48,539 nt of DNA from an uncultured Prevotellaceae bacterium (GTDB lineage: Bacteria > Bacteroidota > Bacteroidia > Bacteroidales > Bacteroidaceae). Below are positions 33,469 through 40,559 of this stretch, piece after piece; the stretch's first letter is position 1, and each line of letters starts with the position of its first letter. Below the pieces are notes generated by a model, which did no database searches, had not been told where the DNA came from, and saw nothing but the letters and a program-made list of their open reading frames with translations. The stretch lies in NCBI GenBank assembly GCA_937898415.1, contig CALDLA010000166.1, forward strand, positions 1-48,539, given 5' to 3'. The position numbers and the translations under genes are program-made.

Positions 33469-33533
33469 CAGTAAAACAGTAATTACATAAATTCATATTT
33501 TCATAAAATCATAAAAACATAAAATCGTAATTT
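33469..33533. repeat. AT-rich 8-bp tandem repeats before the relaxase gene
   Basis: Units begin at 33469 and 33477 (CAGTAA type), then 33486, 33494, 33502, 33510, 33518 (CATAAAAT type) and 33526 (CGTAATTT), spaced 8 bp except one 9-bp step. The array ends 3 bp before the relaxase ATG, so it is in its translation start region. It could be an unwinding or nicking region or set the spacing of the RBS. Confidence 0.65.
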
Positions 33534-33536
33534 GAT

Positions 33537-35291
33537 ATGAGTACAACAGCAAAAGCATCCGACCACGTAAAGCCCTGCAACATCGAGCAGAGTGAACGTC
33601 ATAACAGACGGGACGCTGATTATATCGCCTCGCTGAACCCACGCACTTTGTATGTGCGTACCGAACTGAGTCATAACAATGAATCGTATGTGGTACCCGA
33701 CTTGAAGGGTGTCACCCTCCAGCAGCACTATGATGCCATCAAAGCGATGGTAAAGCAGAAGACTGGTCGAGCCATGCAGGAGAAGAAGGTAACTGTCATT
33801 GGCAAGAATGGTAAGCCGAAAGAACGTAACGGTAGCAGCCCCATCCGTGAGAGTGTTGTCAACATCAAGCCTGACACCACAATGGCCGACCTCCAGAAGT
33901 ACACGGATAAAGTACATCAAAGATGGGGAGTCAGAGCCATCCAGATACATATCCACAAGGATGAAGGCCATTATACCAACCCTGAAGATCCGTCAACATG
34001 GCAACCTAATCTTCATGCGCACATCATCTGGGACTGGATGAACCACGAAACGGGAAAGTCCTATAAACTCGGCAAGAAAGACATGGAAGAGCTACAGGAC
34101 ATGGCGGCTGAGACTTTGGAGATGGAGCGTGGCAAACGTAAGTCTGAGACAGGAGCCGAGCATCTGGAGCGTAACGACTTTATCATCCAAAAGCAAGAGA
34201 ACCAGATAGAAGAGCTTCAGAAGAGCATAGCCCAGGAAAAGGCAAAAATAGAAAAGATGGCCAAATCTTCTATGTTTGATAAAATGTTTAACTCCAACCT
34301 TAGTCCTTCCGTAAGGAAAGCCTTTGAGGAAAAGGACGAAGCCCATAAGGAGGAACTCCGGCAGGCTAAAATAGCAGTTGACGAGAACGGTAAAACTTAT
34401 GAGTGGGTAAGTGGTGAGAAGAAAGGCCAACTTCTCACTTGGCAGGAGCTATTGAAGTTTCGCGAGAAACGACATAAAGAGGAAATGACCAAAATCATAG
34501 CAGAAAAGGATGCCGCTATTGTCGAAAAGCAAGCAGCCATTGCCAAGGCTAAGGCAGACAAAGAAACTGCTGTTGCCAAAGCCAAGGCAGACGCAAAGGC
34601 AGAACTTGATGCCGAGATAGCCGAGAAAAACAAGTTATATGGCAACATCAAATCGTTGAACGAAAAGTTGTCCAAGTCTGAGGAGTCAAATAAGTTGCTA
34701 CTTGATATTCTCAAAGGTATCAGGGAATTCATGTTTGAAACATGCGGCCAAAAGTTCAGAGAAGTTGTCCAGATGATTCTTGACCAATGGAAGGCTGGCA
34801 TCAAACACTTTGCTAAGGAAATGAAAGATATCTTTCTGCAAGCGATGAGTTTTGAGAACACTACAGAATGCCGCAAGTCATATGTAAGCAATGCTTTTTG
34901 GTATGCAACACTGCTCGTTAAGACAGTTACAGACTGGAAAGGAGATAACGCCACTATCAATTCCCTACAAGATGATGCTAATCGTATCGCTGATGGAACC
35001 TGGGAGTCATACCATCAGAAGCGTGACCAGCTCTTTGACGATGCCGTCAATGCTCTGGTAGAAATGGGCAACTGTCAAAATCAACGCCATCTGAACCAAA
35101 ACCAAGCCAATATTATTGAAGCATTCCTTGCCTTTGATGGCAGTGACAGGACACAATTATGTGAAGAAATCTGGAATGTCGCCAGTCCCAAGGTTGATTA
35201 TTATTGGCGTGATGGAACCTTTGACGCGCTTGAAGAATTGCGCACAAAGGAACTCTATAACAGAAAATACGGTAATGGGCGATCGATTTAA
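33537..35291 (+). CDS. mob: MobV/Pre-type mobilization relaxase
   Basis: Protein of 584 aa. The N-terminal 220 residues hold the relaxase domain: a conserved ERHNRR segment with His22, the residues SPIRESVVNIKPDT near 102, and the metal-binding block HIHKDEGHYTN with LHAHIIWDW near 140-165. The rest is a long Lys/Glu/Ala-rich coiled coil (about 225-400) and a C-terminal domain of unknown role. It would nick oriT and pilot the strand through a helper's secretion system. A hairpin terminator overlaps its stop codon. Confidence 0.88.
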   Translation: MSTTAKASDHVKPCNIEQSERHNRRDADYIASLNPRTLYVRTELSHNNESYVVPDLKGVTLQQHYDAIKAMVKQKTGRAMQEKKVTVIGKNGKPKERNGSSPIRESVVNIKPDTTMADLQKYTDKVHQRWGVRAIQIHIHKDEGHYTNPEDPSTWQPNLHAHIIWDWMNHETGKSYKLGKKDMEELQDMAAETLEMERGKRKSETGAEHLERNDFIIQKQENQIEELQKSIAQEKAKIEKMAKSSMFDKMFNSNLSPSVRKAFEEKDEAHKEELRQAKIAVDENGKTYEWVSGEKKGQLLTWQELLKFREKRHKEEMTKIIAEKDAAIVEKQAAIAKAKADKETAVAKAKADAKAELDAEIAEKNKLYGNIKSLNEKLSKSEESNKLLLDILKGIREFMFETCGQKFREVVQMILDQWKAGIKHFAKEMKDIFLQAMSFENTTECRKSYVSNAFWYATLLVKTVTDWKGDNATINSLQDDANRIADGTWESYHQKRDQLFDDAVNALVEMGNCQNQRHLNQNQANIIEAFLAFDGSDRTQLCEEIWNVASPKVDYYWRDGTFDALEELRTKELYNRKYGNGRSI

Positions 35292-35305
35292 TTCGATCGC
35301 CCATT
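35274..35305 (+). terminator. Terminator overlapping the relaxase stop
   Basis: AATGGGCGATCGA (35274-35286) pairs perfectly with TCGATCGCCCATT (35293-35305) around TTTAAT, which includes the stop codon TAA. It separates the mobilization half from the phosphate cargo. The gap 35306-35389 holds no gene. Confidence 0.7.
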
Positions 35306-35389
35306 ATTAAGGTGATTACTTGTTATTATGACACTTCAAGTGTCATCAGAGGAGTCGATGCCCATCCGACAATTGTATTATTAAATTTA

Positions 35390-37669
35390 TTACTCATCAA
35401 ACTTGTTTGCTCCCCTCACAGTATGGCGCAAGGCACTGAGAAGTTGTTGCGACTCCTGAACCAAATTCAGAAATACAGTCATACTCTCAATATTGAGTTG
35501 CTTGGCTTGAATGTCGTGGATGATAGTCCGTCGATAATCGGAAAGCTGTGATTGCAGTTTTTCGGCATCACCACGTATCAACGCCATTGTTTCGGCATGG
35601 CAGGCCCGGTTGAAGAGTTGTAATATCTCATTGCGCATCTGAATGAACTCTTGGATATATTTGCTTGGCACCGGACTGAAGTTGTTGCCTACATGCTCTA
35701 AGCATGGCTCACCCATACGTTTCAAGCAATATACCATTTGCGCCAGCGAGTTGATTGTCAGAAAGTACCATGTGCCCTTCTCAATACTCAACATGGGGTC
35801 TATACGTCGTTGGGCCATAATCTGTTTGCGTCGCTGGCGTTTTATATCTTTGCGTTGGTTTTCGGTCACCGCTGCAGTACGTTTCAGCGTACGATAGTCC
35901 TCATAAAAGAAAGCATCGGTCATCGATTTATAAGTTTCTGCTACCAATTGTAGTTGATGTGTGATGGTTAGTGCCACATGTTGTCGAAGCAGTATCCAAC
36001 ATTCTGCTTTATCGCTGCTACGAACAATGCGATCAAACAATTCGTCGGCCTCACTGGTCTTGTTGCTTTTTTCATAGCGCAGATGGCTTCGAATAAGCAA
36101 AAAGATGGCCAGCGCGATGGCAACGGCCATTGCCACAAACGATCCAAAGAACAGGGCGATGCAGACGAGGAAGCACAACATGAACGCTACACCAGCCGTG
36201 ATGAACCAACCACCGATGACCGATAGCACACCAGTAATACGGAATACTGCGCTCTCGCGACTCCATGCTCGGTCTGCCAGCGAAGCACCCATGGCTACCA
36301 TAAAAGTGACGTAGGTGGTGGATAGCGGCAGTTTGAGCGATGTACCCAATGCCACCAGCGCCCCAGCGAGAACCAGATTGACCGCTGCACGAATCTCATC
36401 GAAGGCGGCTCCCCGCTTCAGCACGGCAGCATCGGCATTAAAGCGTGAGTCAATCCATCGCGCCACACCATTCGGAACTACAGAAGCCATGCTGTTGGCC
36501 ATATTTCTGGACGTGCGCACCAACGTCCGTGCCACACCACTCGAACCAAACATCTCGTCACCCTCATCCTGTCGCGAGAGGTCCACCGAGGTCTTCACTA
36601 CGTTCTGCGCCTTCTTTGAGAAGACCAGTGCGAGCACCATCACCACACCTGCCGCGATGAGATAGAGTGCGGGGGTATGAGCACTATCCATCAGTGAGTA
36701 CATCATGTAGTCCTGCGATTCGCCATTGCCGTTGGCCATGTAGTCCTGATATGCCTCAAGTCCTGTCAGCGGAACTCCTACAAAGTTCACGAGGTCGTTG
36801 CCTGCAAATGCCATTGCCAGGGCGAAGGTGCCCAACAATACAACGAACTTTAGTACGGGCAGTTTCATGGCACTCAGCAGCGTCAATAGCACAGAGAAAA
36901 CGGCCGCGCCTCCGCCAATAATCAGAAGCGTGTTTTGACTGACCATTTCTTTCACTTCAGGTGTCATCAGGCTGCTGCCCTTCAGCCCGTTGATAAGCAG
37001 GAACCAAACAATGGCCGTCACAGATAGTCCACCAAAGATACCAATCTTTAACGACGATGCAACCAGACTTCCCATCTTGCCTGACTGATCTGTCGTTCTC
37101 CCGTTCACACGGTATGTAAAAGTGAAAACGACGCGTGCCACCCACTGCACCAGCATGCCGAGGACAAACGCAATGGCAACACTGAGGAAAATGCCAAGGA
37201 TGACCGAAATGGCTTTCTCCGTGTTCAGCAGATCACCTAATGAAAGTAACGTCCCGTCTGCTGCCGTTGCCCCGTGGAGTATCTGCAGCAGGGCGATGGC
37301 AAATGCTCCTCCCAGCAGTTCGAAAACCATCGAGACTGTGGTGGATGTCGGCATACCGAGCGTATTGAACACGTCGAGCAGTACTACGTCGGTAACCATT
37401 ACAGCCAGGAATACACACATCACGTCGTAGAACGAGAAATACTGCGGCGTCATGATGCCGTGTCGTGCCACATCCATCATGCCGTTGCTTAGTGCCGCCC
37501 CTGCAAACACACCGATGGATGCTATTGTCACGATGGTCCTGTAGCGTGCCACCTTCGCTCCAATAGCCGAATTAAGGAAGTTTACTGCATCATTGCTGAC
37601 TCCGACTACTAGGTCAAAAACTGCCAGCACAATAAGGAATGTGACTATTCCGAGAAATAATGTATTCAT
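35390..37669 (-). CDS. pit: PiT-family phosphate permease with PhoU-like tail
   Basis: Inner-membrane inorganic phosphate transporter of 759 aa (PHO4 family). The inverted signature motifs are visible in VVGVSNDAVNFLNSAIGAK near residue 21 and AFAGNDLVNFVGVPLTG near 286, with about ten to twelve transmembrane helices up to residue 540. The remaining 220 residues form a hydrophilic helical domain (RSSDKAECWILLRQH onward) similar to PhoU-like regulatory domains, much longer than the 500-aa E. coli PitA. A 33-aa membrane protein gene lies 17 nt upstream in the same operon, behind a Pho-box-like promoter. Confidence 0.9.
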   Translation of the reverse strand: MNTLFLGIVTFLIVLAVFDLVVGVSNDAVNFLNSAIGAKVARYRTIVTIASIGVFAGAALSNGMMDVARHGIMTPQYFSFYDVMCVFLAVMVTDVVLLDVFNTLGMPTSTTVSMVFELLGGAFAIALLQILHGATAADGTLLSLGDLLNTEKAISVILGIFLSVAIAFVLGMLVQWVARVVFTFTYRVNGRTTDQSGKMGSLVASSLKIGIFGGLSVTAIVWFLLINGLKGSSLMTPEVKEMVSQNTLLIIGGGAAVFSVLLTLLSAMKLPVLKFVVLLGTFALAMAFAGNDLVNFVGVPLTGLEAYQDYMANGNGESQDYMMYSLMDSAHTPALYLIAAGVVMVLALVFSKKAQNVVKTSVDLSRQDEGDEMFGSSGVARTLVRTSRNMANSMASVVPNGVARWIDSRFNADAAVLKRGAAFDEIRAAVNLVLAGALVALGTSLKLPLSTTYVTFMVAMGASLADRAWSRESAVFRITGVLSVIGGWFITAGVAFMLCFLVCIALFFGSFVAMAVAIALAIFLLIRSHLRYEKSNKTSEADELFDRIVRSSDKAECWILLRQHVALTITHQLQLVAETYKSMTDAFFYEDYRTLKRTAAVTENQRKDIKRQRRKQIMAQRRIDPMLSIEKGTWYFLTINSLAQMVYCLKRMGEPCLEHVGNNFSPVPSKYIQEFIQMRNEILQLFNRACHAETMALIRGDAEKLQSQLSDYRRTIIHDIQAKQLNIESMTVFLNLVQESQQLLSALRHTVRGANKFDE

Positions 37670-37686
37670 CTTTAATTAAAAGGTCG

Positions 37687-37788
37687 TTATGATAATCCGA
37701 TGAAAATAAATGTGAGAAACAACACTAGGATGACAAATCTCACCCAATTAAAGATTCTCTGAATTTTTTCTGCTTTTTCTTTATCCAT
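37687..37788 (-). CDS. 33-aa membrane microprotein upstream of PiT
   Basis: The short frame encodes MDKEKAEKIQRIFNWVRF and then one hydrophobic helix (about residues 16-32). It has a charged, amphipathic N-terminus and no signal peptide. A paralogue of 35 aa with the same first 22 residues lies at 44005-44112. Both are the first gene after a Pho-type promoter, and both reading frames are kept although their C-terminal codons have diverged (LFLTFIFIGLS against VLMTFVFVALSKA). Conservation of hydrophobicity argues for a real peptide, perhaps a regulator of the transporters. Confidence 0.6.
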   Translation of the reverse strand: MDKEKAEKIQRIFNWVRFVILVLFLTFIFIGLS

Positions 37789-37938
37789 AAATGATTTAGC
37801 CAACCGTTAGTGATTGACATTGCAAAGGTAAACTGAGCATGTTACAAAAACATTTCATTCGTATAACGGATAGGTTACAGCACCGGTTATAATAGGATTG
37901 TAACGCGGGCGTAACAATAGCGTAATAAGATTGTAATA
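37727..37938. repeat. 212-bp duplicated promoter segment, copy 1
   Basis: Direct copy of 44051-44262, of equal length. The first 100 nt (microprotein 5' half and leader) are identical; the rest is about 80% identical, with conserved GTAAC-type cores. The duplication ends just where the nptA -7 box would begin, so the plus-strand promoter half is vestigial in this copy. Confidence 0.85.
37822..37878 (-). promoter_or_regulatory. Pho-box-like promoter of microprotein 1-pit
   Basis: On the minus strand four GTAAC-like cores at 37874-37878, 37863-37867, 37852-37856 and 37841-37845 are exactly 11 bp apart. The last core ends 10 nt before TACCTTTGC (37822-37830). A reverse series of perfect GTAAC/T cores at 37900, 37911, 37922 and 37933 points the other way but has no gene or -7 box there. 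Confidence 0.7.
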
Positions 37939-37939
37939 A

Positions 37940-38776
37940 CTACAGATACCTTTTTGTTTCTTGCCCTTCTACACAGGCATAGAGTTCCACCAGGTGCTTG
38001 GATGGACTTGACTGTATCTTAGGCATAAGTACGCCTTCTACCTGAAAAAGTCCTACCTCGGACTTCATGAGGACTTCAATCTTTATTGGATGCTCTATTC
38101 CTCGTGTTATGCGAACCTTTTCGATAGAGTTGGCTGAGTATTTGTGGATATCGCCTTCTGTGGGTTTGGTTGGGATTTCAAGAGCAATTCTGGCACGCCC
38201 CTTGGTCATGTCACATCCGTCCGCAATGAGTATCAATCCTGCTTCAATGGAATGAATGGGGTGCGTAGCCATGTGACCTAGTATGCCTTCCATGGCCATT
38301 GAGCGGATAATGGTTCTGCGCATCGTATCCTCGGGAATAATCTTCTGCAGGATATCTGTTATGATCTGACAAGAGATAATACCGGAGTAGAGTTCGTGGT
38401 CTTTCCTGCCGATAGTCATACCGACATCATGTAGGAACGCGGCAATCATTACGGCAACAACACTGTCAGCAAAGCTGCCAGAGTGTTCCTTTTGTAGGCT
38501 CGTCTCCACCCCTGCGTCATGCAATATGCTAAGCATCTTCAGTGCGTTATGACATACGGTACGCATATGAACAGGGCCATGGTCGTTCAATCCTAGGCGA
38601 GTGATAGACACCGTGTTCGCATAATCCTGGATTGCCTTTATTTCTTCATTCTCCAACAGCTGCTTCATCATGCGGATAGGTAGATTGTCGTCAATGTCCG
38701 AATGCTCCACGATGTCAGCAACCAGTTTCTGAATTTTTTCTTCAAGTATGATTTCCTTTTGTGATTTGTTTTGCAT
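37940..38776 (-). CDS. HD-domain phosphohydrolase
   Basis: Cytoplasmic protein of 278 aa with an HD-type metal centre: HGPVHM (H66/H70), the HD doublet in FLHDVGM (116-117), KDHE near 126, HPIHS near 172 and ADGCDMTKGR near 186. HD proteins hydrolyse phosphate esters or nucleotides. The C-terminal 80 residues form an extra alpha/beta domain. Start taken at MQNKSQKE (38776), which aligns with the truncated paralogue at 43430-43975; upstream residues look non-conserved. Located 90 nt after the lipoprotein gene. A signalling-nucleotide or polyphosphate role in phosphate limitation is a guess. Confidence 0.8.
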   Translation of the reverse strand: MQNKSQKEIILEEKIQKLVADIVEHSDIDDNLPIRMMKQLLENEEIKAIQDYANTVSITRLGLNDHGPVHMRTVCHNALKMLSILHDAGVETSLQKEHSGSFADSVVAVMIAAFLHDVGMTIGRKDHELYSGIISCQIITDILQKIIPEDTMRRTIIRSMAMEGILGHMATHPIHSIEAGLILIADGCDMTKGRARIALEIPTKPTEGDIHKYSANSIEKVRITRGIEHPIKIEVLMKSEVGLFQVEGVLMPKIQSSPSKHLVELYACVEGQETKRYL

Positions 38777-38866
38777 AAGCATATAAAAATGGATAAAAGT
38801 GTATGGCCATTTCCATAAAGGAAAGACCATACACGCGTAACTAAATGATATTATATTCTGAACAGA

Positions 38867-40417
38867 TTAGTACTCAGCATTCTGTGGGTCAAACTCTGTC
38901 CAGCCACGGAGCCAGTTGTCATTGTTTCCGAAGGCGCCGATGTAGCTGACTTTCTCGAACCATGAAGAGAGTAAACCGTCGGTGAAGTTGGCAGCTCCGA
39001 GCAATGGCGAACCGCTTTGGGGAAGGTACTGAACACCGGAATAGATGCCAGAGGTGAGCATCAAGTCAGCGATATCCTGGAATACTTTGTTGCCCGTCTG
39101 CGACTTGAAGAAGGTGCTACTGTAGGACTCTTGATTGGCATCAATCACACTCTTCTGCACAGCATCGTAGAGATTGTCCTCGTAGCGCTTGTTAGCATCA
39201 CTACCCGTCACGCCCATGCCGGCAAAGAAAATGTTCTGTAGTTTCAGGTTGCCAGTCTTTGCCACTTCCTGTGTGTTACCCTTTTCTGCATCCACAATCA
39301 AGCCAACAGGATAGCCGACAGCCACGGAGTTGAAGCATGCCAGTCGGCTGCTGCGGCGAATCTGCATGGCACTCTGGAATTTACCGAGGGCAGAGCCGTT
39401 CTGAGGGAACACCTTGCCACCGTTGATATAGTCGGGTGTGTTCTCAAAGCCGCCACGTCCCATAGGGCCAATGAAGGTCACGTTGGAGAATACGGCAGAA
39501 GTGAAAGGTTCGGTGAGTGAACCGTCGGCATCGTTATCGCTCTCAAAACCGTTTGACTGTGAGGTGTCGGCAATGCGCGGGTCGCGGATGGAGAGCGCAT
39601 ACTGCACCTTACCGTTGTAACCGTTGTCGGTATCAAACTCATCATCCCAACCATTATAGGCCACCAGGTAACGGCAGTTGACATTGCCACCAAACCATTC
39701 GAAGGAGTCGTCGTTGGTGTAGCTTATCTGCACGTGGTCAATCTGTGTGCCAGCACCTACGCTGCCCAATGTCAAACCGTTGATCTCCTTATCCTTCTGG
39801 AAAGGATAACCTGCAAATTCTATACGAACGTATGAGAGCACACCGCTGTTGTCATTGGCATCATTGCCACCGTGTTTCGTGCGAGGACCACCCTCAATCT
39901 GCTGACCGAGCACACCCTTGTTGTTTGTACCGCGTCCGCAGATGACCAGTCCTCCCCAGTCGCCAGGCTTGCGGTTGCCCTTTGCCTCTGCTGAGGTAAA
40001 GACGATAGGAGCAGTCTCTGTACCCTTGGCGTAGAGTTTTCCACCTGGCTCCACGATAAGTGAAGCGGCAGAAGCCTTCTCGCCCTTGATCACAGTACCT
40101 GGTTCGATGGTCAGTTCGGCACCATCGGCTACGTACACCCATCCCTTCATCAGATAGACACCCTTCTTCAGCGTCTGCTTTCCTCTAAAGATAAACTCCT
40201 TATCACCATTACCGATGACGTTTCCGTTAGCGTCATCCTTGCCGTCTGCGCTGAAAGTGAGGTGGTCGCATGTCTTGATACTACCATCCGTGCCCCATAG
40301 ATAGGCCGTTTGTTTCTCATCACCATTGTTCACGTCATTGTCTTTGCTGCATGACACCATGGTCATCGCCAGGGTAGTGGTCATCATTGCCACCGAAAGA
40401 AAAACTTTTTTCTTCAT
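38867..40417 (-). CDS. Beta-helix surface lipoprotein of the phosphate cargo
   Basis: Lipoprotein of 516 aa. The signal peptide MKKKVFLSVAMMTTTLAMTM is followed by the lipobox VSC (Cys23) and an Asp/Asn-rich tether. The body has repeated beta-strand turns (for example VYVADGAELTIEPGTVIKG near 92, and LIVEPGGKLYAKGTE near 117), typical of a right-handed parallel beta-helix. Members are found beside TonB-dependent receptors in Bacteroidota. Next to the 898-aa receptor and with its own Pho-type promoter, it probably binds a phosphate-containing ligand at the surface. No type IX sorting domain is seen. Confidence 0.75.
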   Translation of the reverse strand: MKKKVFLSVAMMTTTLAMTMVSCSKDNDVNNGDEKQTAYLWGTDGSIKTCDHLTFSADGKDDANGNVIGNGDKEFIFRGKQTLKKGVYLMKGWVYVADGAELTIEPGTVIKGEKASAASLIVEPGGKLYAKGTETAPIVFTSAEAKGNRKPGDWGGLVICGRGTNNKGVLGQQIEGGPRTKHGGNDANDNSGVLSYVRIEFAGYPFQKDKEINGLTLGSVGAGTQIDHVQISYTNDDSFEWFGGNVNCRYLVAYNGWDDEFDTDNGYNGKVQYALSIRDPRIADTSQSNGFESDNDADGSLTEPFTSAVFSNVTFIGPMGRGGFENTPDYINGGKVFPQNGSALGKFQSAMQIRRSSRLACFNSVAVGYPVGLIVDAEKGNTQEVAKTGNLKLQNIFFAGMGVTGSDANKRYEDNLYDAVQKSVIDANQESYSSTFFKSQTGNKVFQDIADLMLTSGIYSGVQYLPQSGSPLLGAANFTDGLLSSWFEKVSYIGAFGNNDNWLRGWTEFDPQNAEY

Positions 40418-40470
40418 TGTTTTTATTGTTTGTTATTTCATCTTGCAACCCGGCCTTTCCGAATTGCATT

Positions 40471-40543
40471 GCAAAGGTATTCACAATATGTTTCTACTCT
40501 GTTACGCTGATGCTACGATTTTGTTTCGTAACCAGATTGTAAT
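40471..40543 (-). promoter_or_regulatory. Pho-box-like promoter of the lipoprotein gene
   Basis: Minus-strand cores at 40523-40527, 40512-40516, 40501-40505 and 40490-40494 (GAAAC, GTAGC, GTAAC, GAAAC) are exactly 11 bp apart. The last ends 10 nt before the -7 box TACCTTTGC (40471-40479). Two more cores on the plus strand (40528 and 40539) are also 11 bp apart. Confidence 0.65.
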
Positions 40544-40559
40544 ACTGCCAGATTTCTTT

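Noticed and set aside
33125..33536. CRISPR-like array
   Set aside because: The hairpin units vary in sequence and length and have no constant repeat with unique spacers; no cas genes are present.
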